Shown one piece after another: positions 12,001 through 22,576 of a stretch of 64,000 nucleotides of DNA. The notes beneath the pieces are model-generated. The model was given only the letters and a program-made list of their open reading frames with translations. It made no database searches and had not been told where the DNA came from. The first letter of the stretch is position 1; every line of letters starts with the position of its first letter. The DNA is taken from the NCBI GenBank assembly GCA_014904845.1, contig MU119254.1, forward strand, positions 124,001 to 188,000, read 5' to 3'. Source of the DNA: Acephala macrosclerotiorum (lineage: Eukaryota; Ascomycota; Leotiomycetes; Helotiales; Mollisiaceae). The translations under genes were made by a program, and so were the position numbers.

Positions 12001-14172
12001 TGCGACAGCAGAAGAAGACAACAACGCCGATGACGAGGATGGCAGCGATGATTGTGTTACAGCAGAGGAAACTATTATCGAGGTCAGCGTCATGTCTTGA
12101 GACATGTTAGACGTTAAATGAGCCAAGCTTGAGCTCTCAAAACTACCAGCAACACTCGACACTATCGAGATTGGAGGTTGAGAGTCAAGTGAGGTCATGG
12201 TTTGTCTGGTACTGGTCCACGTTGGTGTCGTCCTGGAGGGTTGCTTTGTCGTTTCTGTTGGTCGAGGCGAGGATTCGTGTTCGAAGGATTCGATAGTTGA
12301 AGAAGCCGATCCGAGAGTCGAGATATCCGATTCGAGTGTCGAAATTGTCGTAATTATTGAAACAGTGCTGAAAACTGCGAGGTCGGTGAAAGTGCTGGGA
12401 ATATTGGAAATGCTGGGGCTGCTGATAGAGACAGAGCTTGAGATGATCGTAGTGCTACTTGTCGAAGACAGCAGAGATGATACAAGGGTAGGATACGCAT
12501 AGAAGCTTGATGGTAAAGGCGCCTGTTGGAAGCTACTGAAGATAGGTGTTGTTCTTGGCCCCTTCGAGGTGGCAACATCGCTCTCGGCCGACAGGGTAGA
12601 TAATTCAATACTTCCTTTGCTTGAGCTCAAGGTCTCGATGCTTGGTGCTGTTGAGGGATTTAGGAACAGATTACTGGAAGCAAGGGAAGATGGGTTCGAA
12701 TAGTTGATCGAGATACTGCTTGGAGATGAAGGCAGTACGCTCAATGCGCTAGTCTCAATTGTCGTAGGTGCCACTAACCCACTGCTAGAACTCAAGGCGA
12801 CTGAGGCGAAAGCAGCTGACGGGAGGAAAGTAGCACTATCGGCGGTCCGAGAGGAGATGATTGACACCCCACTGCTTGATAGCAATAAAGGTGACAAGGT
12901 GAACATGCTCGAAAGCTGATGGCTAGTCGAAGTCGCCGCCGATACTAAATCTTGATTACTGGAACTCAAGACCACTGAGATAAGAGTAGTTGACGAAAGA
13001 AGTGTGGTAATATCAGTCGTCTGGAACGAGGCACTCGAGATGCTGGACATTTCACTGCCTTGGGGCGATGAGGGTGACAAGCTGGACATCGACGAGCTTG
13101 AAAGGTGTTCCTGAGAAGAGGCGATGATCAAATCAGTGGAAATAGAGGTCAACCCGCTAGTTTCTGGTGATGAAAGCGGCAAGCTAGAAGAACTCGAAAG
13201 CTGTTCCAACTGAGAAGACGTAGAGCTGGTCAGCGACGACGAGCTCGTTGACGATTTTGTCCCACTATCCAAGGCACCCGAGAAGCTCAACACCACACTA
13301 CTTTGGAGTAGCGCGAGTGACAAGCCAGACGAGGTTAAGAGTCCTTGGACATGATAAGACATAAAGCTGAGTGCGGATACAGAGCTCAATGCTGACGCCG
13401 CGGCGATAGACGTGGTTTGCGTCACCGAAGGTATAATGCTGGAGACAATACTGGAGCTAGATAGGTCGTTTAACGATGTTGACACTGTGCTGCTGGTAGG
13501 TATCGAAGACAGTACGCTGGAAGAACTTGACAACGTTGGTAATTGAGACGTCGCAGAGCTGAGTGTTGATACTGAGCTCCATGACGAGGTTGTTGCTGTG
13601 TCCAGAGAAGAGGTAGGTACGGAAGATGTCGATGTAGTCGAGAATACTATGCTAGAGGGCACTGTATTCGAAGATGTCGAGCTTGATAGGCCATTTGATG
13701 CTGAGCCTGTGCTGCTGGCGGGTACCGAAGACAAGGAGGATATTTGGACGTGCGAAGATGCCGAACTCAATAGAGATAATGAGCTGAGCAAGGAAGTTGT
13801 ATCCAAAGAAGCTGTGGCCGAAGAGATGCTGCTAGAAGGTATGATACTGTGAGGTGTCGATACCGAAGTCGTCAACCATGTTACCTTGGTGACCGAAACT
13901 AGAGATGTTCCAGCTATAGATACAGATGGCGTGGCAGACGAGGAAGAGGAGGATGTAGAAGAATACATGTCGAAACTCGTGCTTCCACACTCCCAGAACT
14001 CAGCCTGAGTAGTGACATTGCCACCAGACAGAGTGAAGGTTGAGTATATCGGGTCGGCATTGGCGAGTAGTCTAAAAAGATTTTAGCAAATGTCATCAAC
14101 CAGGAGCTCTACATACACATTTCCTAACAAAAATACCAAAGACTGGAGGCGGTTGGAAGGTCGAAAGATCAT
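1..14172 (-). CDS. Giant secreted Ser/Thr-rich repeat protein with two DUF7908-like domains; C-terminus beyond the window
   Basis: Exon 1 is 14117-14172. A 45-nt intron (14072-14116, donor GTATGT, branch-like TGCTAAA, acceptor TTTTTAG) leads to exon 2, which runs from 14071 to the left edge. I read this frame in triplets (TTA, CTA and TCA on the plus strand would be stops) and found no stop, giving at least 4,708 residues. The start MIFRPSNRLQSLVFLLG, followed by a run ending near ANADP, is a clear signal peptide. Next come a Ser/Thr-rich linker (about residues 40-910), two related globular modules (about 916-1041 and 1113-1243) and a Ser/Val/Leu low-complexity tail (about 1245 onward) made of variants of SSSLVSSS and ESSS. 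The modules share FxxPG/SGG-xLxWT, a Y/F-PTS-GS/LSG-xxLVSFDG core and flanking Cys, resembling the fungal DUF7908 fold. A heavily O-glycosylated wall or surface protein is inferred. No catalytic domain is seen, and the C-terminus (GPI anchor or not) is unknown. Confidence 0.85.
841..1062 (-). repeat. 138-bp direct repeat in the Ser-rich tail
   Basis: The block beginning at 841 recurs at 979, a period of 138 bp (46 codons, so in frame). The second halves (about 880-925 and 1017-1062) are nearly identical. This is recent in-frame expansion within otherwise degenerate Ser-rich coding sequence. Confidence 0.75.
3980..4200 (-). repeat. 120-bp tandem repeat in the Ser-rich tail
   Basis: The sequence around 4001-4060 recurs at 4121-4180 with an exact 120-bp offset (40 codons) and a few substitutions. 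It keeps the minus-strand reading frame. Confidence 0.7.
7100..8400 (-). repeat. Irregular higher-order coding repeats
   Basis: Related blocks that read as VSSSVSSTVLESS in the sense frame recur near 7231, 7571, 8039 and 8225 at unequal spacing, mixed with shorter SSSLVSSS units. This looks like old duplications overlaid by slippage. Confidence 0.55.
10400..11385 (-). other. Tandem pair of DUF7908-like modules inside the giant gene
   Basis: Copy A lies at about 11005-11385 and copy B at about 10400-10790, separated by a Ser/Thr/Pro linker. Both run: NxDGTxExxGLFA, a segment of about 20 residues ending SF/FS-x-YNTS or YDTS, FxxPGAILTWT or FSISGGNLIWTN, then YPTS, LVSFDG, PPGY or PSGY. Each copy has one Cys before the module (ADTCF, ISCSD) and one after (AAGCRP, GDACVN), so one disulfide per copy is likely. 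They are the only clearly folded parts of the visible protein. The family name is from memory of the FxVxGGxLxWxNxxF pattern; a profile search would decide. Confidence 0.6.
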
Positions 14173-15410
14173 TGTCCCTGAGGACGAAGTGAAAAGTTGA
14201 AGCGACACCAGCCACAAGTTGGCGAGGCCTTCGCAGGCGATCTATCTGGAGGTAACGAAGACAAGCCCAGTAATGGGTAGCGTAAATCAAAGAACTTCGT
14301 TTCGTATGTTAGTGTTGATAGCAGTTTGCGGTATGACCAGAACATAAACAGAACTGGGGGAGATTGGGTATATAAAGATTTCGTGGATACTGGATCCAAG
14401 GGAGGAGGCAGGCGAGGGGCGCGTCCACCCCGAGGAATTCGGGGAGCGCGCAAGGGGGCTCGCTTGAGTCAAGTCAATTCAAGTATATTTGAGACATTTC
14501 CACGCGCGAAGATCCATATCATATCAGATAGAAATCGAGATACGCGACGCGCCACGAAGTTGATGGCAGAGGAAGTTACTCTTCAAACCCCCAAGGTCGG
14601 TAGTCACGATCAAAAAATCCATTGTTGTTGCACAGCGTACGGGTCTATCTTGCGATTTTCACATATTCCCTCAGCTACAGGGCGTAAGAATTTCACCACC
14701 TGCGACAGTGAGTGGCTTCTAAATGCGAGACAAAGGACGGCTGACTCCACCCATCAAGCGCGAGGATTCAACAAGAAATCTCCCAAAAATCAGATCATGG
14801 CAGCCGAGGAAAGGGAGGGTGAACTCAGATGGTTCATACACGAGGAGGAGAATTCAATTAGGAATCTGGACTTCTTCATTGACGCGTCGACTTCATCAAC
14901 AAATCGATGTATAACTTTCGCGTCTCCCTTTGCCTGCTTAGCGTCGACTTGCTGACTTTAAGAATGGCATTGTGGCCTTACGCTGGATCAGTGTAAATGA
15001 GGACGACGAGAGTTTGGTAGGAAATGTGCCCACTCGGGATTATATCGAGGCGAGGCTAAGGCAAGGTCAGGCACGATCAATATGCAGATGCTTCATGTCT
15101 TCAATGTCATTATGCTAGTGCAGTCCGTGACGCCTGCAAATCAGACCTCCAACGCCCGCTAAGTCGAGGATGCTCCCCAAGAGGCCACTAAATAAGTGCG
15201 CCATCAATACATTCAGTGCGAAGAACTATCATGATAGTCCTTGCAAACCAAAGCCTTAAGCTTGGTTTTCTTCATTGTCGAAATCTGAGAGCTTTCCATA
15301 AGCCTGCCAAAATCAACTGAGGGGTATATTCGCACTCTCGCATTGTTATGCTGCGATGAAGGGACGAGAAATTCAGTACTCGATACAATGGTGTGGGCAG
15401 CCGTCGACGA
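14173..15410. other. Intergenic region upstream of the giant gene
   Basis: No convincing gene is present. It must hold the giant gene's promoter: a TATATA-containing stretch lies near 14370, about 200 bp upstream of the start, and a GC-rich patch at 14400-14465. Plus-strand open stretches here lack an ATG start and resemble nothing I know. Confidence 0.5.
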
Positions 15411-16600
15411 TCAAGCTCCGACCATTCCAGGACCGTAGCTATTGTGTCGAACAGGAGCAGACGGGTAACCATGACCTGGAGTATTCTTCGCTGTGTCAGC
15501 TAATGCAGACTCAACTAATGAAATGTAAGACGAACCTTCTTGGGACGCTTTCGATTACCACCTCTCTCGTCAGCCTCTCCTGTAGAATATCCGACATCAT
15601 GTGAATCATCGTCAATAAATCCCTCTCCATAACCCTCAAAGCTGTCTTCACCATATCCACGCTTCTTCGTGGATCTCTGCGGGCGAGACTTCTCGGAAGC
15701 AAGTGTTCGCGAAACTCCAGCAGCTTGTGGACGTGAGGCCTTTGCACCGTTGACTGCCTTCACTGGCTCTGCCTTATCTGCCATGTCCCCAAGCACAGAA
15801 GCGTCCCACATCGTCTTTGGTATGGTGCCTTTGGACATCGTGAAAGCCTTGCTGAGGATACCATCATCGAGCCCCAAGCCGTTCTCAATTTCCTTGCCTC
15901 GAGTATGCTCAGCGTCCCATTCATCGGCCGGTGCAATCATCATCATGAATAATGACTCGGGTGAATCGAACTCTCTCTTCTGGGAATCGAATGCACCAGC
16001 TACGCCATGAGTCTTGATGTGATTCTTGTAGGTCTTTCGAAGCTTGACGCCCTTGGATACGCCATCAGGACCGGTTCGCGCGACAGACTCTGCGAGATCG
16101 CTCAAACCGTACATAGGGAATAGGTCATCGCAGAGGGAAGGCTGGCTTGGAGGGTGTGCTACATATCACGTCCGTGTTAACCAAGTTCTGCAAAAGAATT
16201 GCGAAGGGCTTGAGTAATACGGGGCCTGGAATACTAGACGATGGAATGGCAGATCTGCGAAGAAGAAGGGAGCCTTACGAAGTCTGCAGAGCTTGTATTT
16301 CTCGCCAACATCCAAATGAAGGTCGTCGATACTGACTCGGCTCTTCTCGACATGTGCTTTCTTCTGTTCTCGGTCTCCATTGTCCTCAATGTCTCTCTTG
16401 CGCTTGTTAGATACCTCGTCGATTTGCATTGCGTCGGCTACCATTTCTGAATTAGTGAAGGACGACATGCTGCCGTTGACACTGTGTGCTGGCGTTGGAA
16501 GGGAGTGGGTGGTTTTGGGTGAGGTTGCGGGTTTCGAAGGAAGATCGTTGGAGGTATATGTTGACGGGCTCTGGGGTGTTCGAGGGTGACCAGACGACAT
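15411..16600 (-). CDS. MED19: Mediator complex subunit 19 (Rox3 family)
   Basis: Nuclear head-module subunit of Mediator, which links transcription factors to RNA polymerase II. Exons are 16279-16600, about 15532-16158 and 15411-15490, giving 342 residues with all phases consistent. Family marks are the start MSSGHPRTPQSP, LPTPAHSVNGS, KRKRD before a QKK stretch, DDLHLDVGEKYKLCR, DDLFPMYGL, the LRKTYKNHIK basic helix, and the ending SYGPGMVGA. The start at 16600 was chosen because fungal Med19 begins with a short segment before TPQSP. Intron 1 is 120 nt. Intron 2 is only 41 nt if the donor GTCTTA is right; its acceptor follows a perfect GCTGACA branch site, and the exon beyond it restores the conserved C-terminus, so the acceptor is firm and the donor is less so. 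It is divergently arranged with NOP4. Confidence 0.93.
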
Positions 16601-17389
16601 ATCGGTCGAAGATCGAGTATCTCGAGATTTTGTGGGAGGCGGAAACAAAGAGTTCGCGGTTTCGTAATTTGCCGGTCAAAGGTGAGCGGACAAGAAAATG
16701 CGACTGTTTGCTAGATGCGCCAGCACCCGCCTCGAGTGACTGAGCACCGCGGAATATGTCCTGGAAGTCGATCCGGACCCGTAGCTAGGAGAATTTCGTG
16801 CTCTCGATAGGTTTGCTCGACTCGTAGATCGGCGGAGGGAGGGTTCGTGGATAATGAGGAGATCGGTCGCAATCTGCACGAACGACCCCGAGACTGCGTT
16901 GCTAGTACTTTGACTGCGCCAGCATTCAACCTTCTCGACCGATACCAGCGATTCTTCTTATTTGTAGACCTGTCGACGAAGGGGTCGTGATGTCGTCGGT
17001 GGTGTTGTATGATCGTTGAATCCAGAACTCGTAGATCAGAGCCGCCGCCCCAAGATGATCAAAGGACGCTAAAGAGTCAGTGGGGCTGAATGTTTAACGT
17101 CACGTGTAAATGTCCTTACTCGAGTAGTTAATCGAATCAGAAAGAGGTTCTGGATATAGTTCAAGAATTGAGATTAAGATTTTGGAGATGAATAGTCGAG
17201 GATCATATGTAAGGAGTTTCCTTTGTCGTGCAACGGGTAGGTAACACTTTCCTTCCAGTTAATATTCTCGATGCCAGCTTAACATGAGGTTTACGTCAAA
17301 AGCGCTAGTCTATTCTGAGAGTAGCGCCCTTGCCGATAAAGTCCTTCAAAGTTTTGGATATCAAAATTTCTGCCAAAAATTGAGAAAAT
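16601..17389. promoter_or_regulatory. Shared divergent promoter region of MED19 and NOP4
   Basis: This 789-bp stretch separates the two divergent starts and has no supportable gene. It must contain both promoters. I see no strong TATA box close to either start. Confidence 0.6.
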
Positions 17390-19759
17390 ATGGCAAAACG
17401 ACAACGCAACTCAGAAGACGGCGATGCCGCTGTTGTTGCTACAGCAGGAGATGTTCAAGATCCTCCATCCAAAAAGGCACGAAAAGAAACCAATGCATCC
17501 GCCCAAAGAACCCTCTTCGTTCGCTCTCTGCCCGCAGTAGCAACCAGCGAAGCCTTGACCGAATTGTTCTCTCAGAATTACCCTCTCAAGCATGCGACTG
17601 TTGTACTAGATCCTGATACCAAGCAATCGAAGGGATATGGATTTGTCACTCTCGCAGATGCCGAAGATGCCCAGAAAGCTTTGGAGGAATTCAATGGGCA
17701 GGTCTTTTTGGGCAGGCGCATGAATATCGAGATTGCGCAACCACGTTCACGAGAACTCAAGTCACAAGGAGCGAGTGGGAAGGTCAAGAGTCAGGTTTCT
17801 GCTGAAGCTGCAGCAGCGAAGAAGGCCCGAGAAGACAAGTTGGCAGACGACAGAAAGCCTTCCAAGCTCATTATTCGAAATCTCCCTTGGAGTGTCAAAA
17901 CACCAGAGCAATTGGCAGAACTGTTTAAGAAGTTTGGAAAGGTGAAGCATTCTACGTTGCCGAAGATCAAGGACGATACACAAGCTGGGTTTGGATTCGT
18001 GGTGTTCCGCACTAGAAGGCATGCTGAGAAGGCGTTAGCTTCTATAAATGGCACATTGGTTGATGGCAGAACGGTGGCTGTCGATTGGGCTGTCGATAAG
18101 AATGTGTGGGAGAGTCAGAAGAAGTCTGCCGGAGAGGACGAGGATGTGAAGGACGAAGAAACAGATGACGAAGACAATGGCGCGAAACTAGTAGACAAGC
18201 CAGCCGGGTCAGAGAATGGGGATGACGACGTAGCAAACTTCTTTAAGAATTTCGGCGATAACCTGGAATCTGAGGACGATGAGGAGGCCGAGAAGCTGGA
18301 CACGGATGAGGAATTTGGGAGTGATGACGAAGAGGAGGAAGTCGAGGAATGGGAAGACGAGAGCGATGATAATGTCGAGGAAGAATCCAAAGATGGAAAG
18401 CCTAAGAAAGTTCTCATAACCGACAATTCCACAACCCTCTTCGTCCGAAATCTCCCTTTCACGACCCTCGACGCGGATCTCAAGGAACATTTCAACCAAT
18501 TCGGTCCCGTTCGATACGCACGAGTAGTTATGGACCGAGCCACAGACCGACCGAAAGGCACAGGCTTCGTTTGTTTCTTCAACGTCGAAGACGCAGATGC
18601 ATGCTACCGAAGCGCTCCCCGCCACCAGTTGACAGGAGCAAACGCTATCGCCCCAAAGGTCAAACACTCCATTCTTGAAAATGAAAACGCCGACTCAACA
18701 GGTTCCTACACAATCGACGGCCGAGTCCTCCAAATCGCCAAAGCAGTAGACCGAGACTCCGCATCCAAGCTCACAGAAACCGGCACAAATTTCCGCACAG
18801 AGCGAGACAAGGACAAGCGAAAACTCTACCTCCTCTCAGAAGGTACAGTCGCATCCGGCACACCTCTCTACGAAATGCTCGCACCATCCGAAATCAAAAT
18901 GCGCGAAGACTCCGCGATGCAACGCAAGAAACTTATTCAAAACAACCCCACACTCCACCTTTCGCTTACCCGTCTCTCGATCCGCAATCTTCCCCGCAAC
19001 ATCAACTCCAAAGACCTCAAAGCCCTCGCTCGTGAAGCAGTCGTTGGTTTCGCCAAAGATGTCAAAGATGGTAAGCGTGCACAATTATCCAAGGAAGAAG
19101 AATCCCGTGGAGGCGATGAATCGAAAGAAGCCGAAAAGCAACGAAAAGCAAAAGGCAAAGGTATCGTCCGGCAAGCCAAAATCGTCTTCGAAGGTCGCGA
19201 AGGGGCCAAGATTCCCGAGGAAAGTGGTGCAGGCCGCTCTCGTGGATATGGATTTGTAGAGTATAGTTCTCATCGCTGGGCTCTAATGGGGTTGAGATGG
19301 CTGAATGGTCATGCGTTGACGAATGCTAGTGGGAAGAAACAAAGACTTATTGTTGAGTTCGCGATTGAGAATGCGCAGGTGGTGCAGAGGAGGAAGGAGA
19401 AAGAGGAGAAGGCTAGGTTGAGGAGTAAGGAGGTTATGGAGCTTAGGGCGAAGGGTGAGGCGCCGCCGAAGGAGAAGAAGGTTTTGACTAAGCCGGCGTT
19501 GATGAAGAAGACCAGGATGGGGATGAAGGGGAAGAAGGGGAGGCCGGAGAAACCTCAGAAGTCGTTTGAGAAGGTCGAGTATAAACCTCAAGGTGACAAG
19601 AGGAAGAGAGACGGAAATAACGAGCTGGGTCCGAAGAAGAAATTCGCGAAGGGCAAGGAGCCAAAGCCAGATTCTTCATCCAGCAAGGACGATAAGTTGA
19701 GAATCAAGGCTCAGATCATTCAAAAGAAGCGAATGGCGAGGAAGAACAGGAAGGGTTGA
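17390..19759 (+). CDS. NOP4: Nucleolar protein 4 (RBM28-like), ribosome biogenesis factor
   Basis: Intronless, 789 residues. Yeast Nop4 is a nucleolar RNA-binding protein needed for 27S pre-rRNA processing and 60S assembly. Four RRM domains are visible: about residues 40-117 (RNP2 LFVRSL, RNP1 KGYGFVTL), 158-235 (LIIRNL, AGFGFVVF), 348-450 (LFVRNL, KGTGFVCF, with an insertion) and 527-650 (LSIRNL, RGYGFVEY, with a long charged insert). An Asp/Glu-rich stretch lies between RRM2 and RRM3 (about 250-335) and a Lys/Arg-rich tail after RRM4, both usual for the family. The ATG follows an A-rich leader. Length and layout match full-length orthologues, and no defect is seen. Confidence 0.95.
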   Translation: MAKRQRNSEDGDAAVVATAGDVQDPPSKKARKETNASAQRTLFVRSLPAVATSEALTELFSQNYPLKHATVVLDPDTKQSKGYGFVTLADAEDAQKALEEFNGQVFLGRRMNIEIAQPRSRELKSQGASGKVKSQVSAEAAAAKKAREDKLADDRKPSKLIIRNLPWSVKTPEQLAELFKKFGKVKHSTLPKIKDDTQAGFGFVVFRTRRHAEKALASINGTLVDGRTVAVDWAVDKNVWESQKKSAGEDEDVKDEETDDEDNGAKLVDKPAGSENGDDDVANFFKNFGDNLESEDDEEAEKLDTDEEFGSDDEEEEVEEWEDESDDNVEEESKDGKPKKVLITDNSTTLFVRNLPFTTLDADLKEHFNQFGPVRYARVVMDRATDRPKGTGFVCFFNVEDADACYRSAPRHQLTGANAIAPKVKHSILENENADSTGSYTIDGRVLQIAKAVDRDSASKLTETGTNFRTERDKDKRKLYLLSEGTVASGTPLYEMLAPSEIKMREDSAMQRKKLIQNNPTLHLSLTRLSIRNLPRNINSKDLKALAREAVVGFAKDVKDGKRAQLSKEEESRGGDESKEAEKQRKAKGKGIVRQAKIVFEGREGAKIPEESGAGRSRGYGFVEYSSHRWALMGLRWLNGHALTNASGKKQRLIVEFAIENAQVVQRRKEKEEKARLRSKEVMELRAKGEAPPKEKKVLTKPALMKKTRMGMKGKKGRPEKPQKSFEKVEYKPQGDKRKRDGNNELGPKKKFAKGKEPKPDSSSSKDDKLRIKAQIIQKKRMARKNRKG

Positions 19760-20071
19760 GATGTTGAATCTTGACAGGGTTTGTGTTGAGTACGATACCA
19801 CTTCTGTTATATGAATGTCAAAATCCTTTGCCTTTGCTACCACATCATGTTTCGTGATTGATTCTCTCTTTCAAACGACTTTCACCCAAGTGCTTCCAGA
19901 ATCTTTTCATGTTGAAATATCATGTTCTCCAATCCGATATTCACACATGATTTTATCAATCACAGGCAGAGGTTTTTATCGTCATGATATGTACCCCGCA
20001 ACAGTCCAGTGTTTGACAACCTCCACACAGCTTCATCACTTCACCATCAACACTCATTATCAAACACCAAA
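19760..20071. other. NOP4 3' region
   Basis: No gene seen. The region is T/C-rich, presumably the NOP4 3' UTR and the promoter of the next small gene. Confidence 0.4.
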
Positions 20072-20563
20072 ATGGACGCAGATGCCACACCCCTCACTCC
20101 TCTCCCAACTCCACCATCAACGCCACCAACAACAAGCATCTCGACACCCTTCTTCACCCCATCAGAAAGTCCAACAACCACACCACCATCACCAAATCCT
20201 GACTCTCCAGGTTTCAAGAAAGCAGATATCCTCAACGATAATTCACCAGCCCGAAACGAAGAGAAAAAGGAAAATGAGAAGGAGGGGAACTCAAAACTAA
20301 CGATCAACACTCACCCCCATTCTATCCACCCACCCCGCCCAGACTTCACTCTCCAAACCCAGCGCACCTCCCCTCAATTTCCTTCTTCATTTCCCAAAAC
20401 CCAAAACCCAAAACCAAAAATTAAGCTAGATCCAGATCTGATAGAAGAAGAATGTTCAAGGGGTGATAATGTGAATTGGAGACCTAGGACGGAACCGGTG
20501 GAGTATTTGAGGGGTTGGGAGTTGATGGAGGAGGAGGGGGAGTTGGTAGTGGAACATGAGTGA
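20072..20563 (+). CDS. Small Pro/Thr/Ser-rich hypothetical protein
   Basis: 163 residues from the ATG at 20072. I prefer this to an in-frame ATG 63 nt upstream because the earlier ATG adds only a His-rich stretch. The N-terminal 60 residues are a Pro/Thr/Ser low-complexity run (TPLTPLPTPPSTPP), followed by a charged segment, and the C-terminus is acidic (WELMEEEGELVVEHE). No signal peptide, membrane segment or domain is recognised. The frame has coding-like composition and a clean stop, and probably encodes a disordered protein. It could also be a chance ORF. Confidence 0.45.
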   Translation: MDADATPLTPLPTPPSTPPTTSISTPFFTPSESPTTTPPSPNPDSPGFKKADILNDNSPARNEEKKENEKEGNSKLTINTHPHSIHPPRPDFTLQTQRTSPQFPSSFPKTQNPKPKIKLDPDLIEEECSRGDNVNWRPRTEPVEYLRGWELMEEEGELVVEHE

Positions 20564-22576
20564 GTTTAAGTTGAGGAGGCGGAAAAGAGATGAAGTGGGA
20601 TGTTGAGAAATGGTTTTGAGGAGGATGTTTGAACCATGGAATTTGTAGAGTTGAAATACAGATATTGTAGCAAGGATCCCAGAGTGGATACAATAAAATC
20701 TATTATGATAAAAGTGGTAACCTGCTTACTTCCGTTCTCGACTTTGACGTCCGAGATAACTTAAGAATGACTGAGACGGGCTCAACTACAACAGAGCAAT
20801 CAATAAACGCCCGCAGAATTTGACAACTGCAGATAAAATAACAAGCCTGTGCTGGCAGACACCAACAAATACAGTCACGGACCACTTCTATTTAGCGAGA
20901 GCTCTTTTTACACCAAAACTCACCCCTAACACTTTCGTAAATATCCCACTTGAGGTAATATACAATACGGGCAACTAAATGCAATCATTAATTGAAGGAT
21001 TTCCTTTAATTCTACCAATTACGATAATTCTACAAACGCGTTATTGTAAAGTTGCGAGGGTCTAAACTACTTCGTAACTCGAAAACTCGAAATTCACACC
21101 AAAAATCGCTTAATTTGCAAGGCAATTGTGCCTCGTTGTAATCGCAAGTTAATAATTATTTACGCATTTAATTTCAACTCTTTTGCAATTGTAAAAAAGA
21201 TTTAATTGATACTAATTAATATAACCCCTAATTATTTAAAAATTATAGATATTGTGGACGTCGCGATATTTGATACAAAAGAGGGCATTTTGACGGTTTT
21301 TGGTGGGGTTTTGGAGTTCGCTAAATAGCAGTGGTCTAGTACTGTAGCCGCCGTGCTAGAACTTGATAATCTGCTCGTTCGCCTCCCATTCTCGGATGTG
21401 ATGCTCAATAATCCATGTCCCTCACACTTCATAACCATGACAGTCCACGACCAAAAACAACTCATGTTTGGCACTACACCCAGGGTAGTGACGAGAATCT
21501 GCCCTCGACTTCCACTTAGCCGCAACACAATTTCCCAATCTCAGATTACCAATGACAAGAAAGGCAAGGAGTAGCAGCCCCCATACTGTTACAAACTTGG
21601 AGCCTGACACCGAAGACAGTACTATGAGCACAAGTCTGTAAATGCTATAATAATCCCCTTCGCCGCACTGATAGTATATATCACAAGAGCGATCGTTAGG
21701 ATTAGCTTATACGTAAGGAACTGAACTCGGAATTGGTGAAACACTCGAGATATCTAGAAAGCGCTGCGGACAGATTGAAGAGTCCACTGGGAAAGGGTGT
21801 AATACGACAAGATCGAGAAGTTGGAAGCAAAGTCCGAGATCGAACGAGATGTCGGTAGAGAAAAGCGACGATATAGGCGACTACAGCTGATTATGTAGCG
21901 GATCTTGTAGATTGGAAGATTCTTAAATTGCCGTGGTTGGTTGCAGAGGAGTTTGAAGTATTTGATTCGTGAAAGTAACGCTCGAGGTGGATCGTAGAGG
22001 GGAGGTTGCAGGCACTCGAGTCGTGTAAGAGGAATTATCGGTGGCCGATCGCAGGAAGAAGTTCTCAAGACCTAAAAGCCTTAAGATCGAAGGTACCGCA
22101 GATGAAAGAGAAGAAAAGAGAACCTTGAGACAAAATAAGTATATGAATAAGATAGACGCAACCGCCGACAAATAATTCTTTCCTTGGCAGTCAAAATCGC
22201 TTCGTCGAGGAAGGTGTTACTTAGTATCGACGGGCAGTGAATGTTTGAGTAACACTAGTGCTGAAGAACTGTAAGCATCTTGCTTGCACAATTGTGGGGT
22301 TGAAAGTTGGTCGCAAAATCCCAGAGATATGCAGCTTGAAAGCGTTATTGAAAGATGTCACTTGGAAATCCCTCGTGAAGTCGGGATATTGTGGGTGGTA
22401 GATGTAGCACCTACAATCGAGCACACCCAGAACGTAGGATGGCCGACTATCTGATGTAGAATCCGGTCAGTGAAGACCCGCCTACTGCCCAGAGATTCTG
22501 AACACGAATTACCTCCAGTATTCGAAATCACGCCGCCCTTTACCCGGCGATCCCATCTCCGACTCCCCGCCTGTCA
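20564..22576. other. Intergenic region with an AT-rich tract
   Basis: No gene supported. About 20890-21260 is strongly AT-rich with many TAATTA words, as expected of old RIP-mutated repeat DNA, but no repeat boundary can be seen. The rest is of mixed composition with only short open stretches. Confidence 0.4.

Noticed and set aside
14326..14955. 209-codon plus-strand open frame as a gene
   Set aside because: It begins at a TTG, has no ATG near its start and shows no family resemblance; it lies in the promoter of the giant gene.
17390..19759. Minus-strand Ser-rich and hydrophobic ORFs opposite NOP4
   Set aside because: They are shadows of the acidic and Lys-rich NOP4 codons on the other strand.
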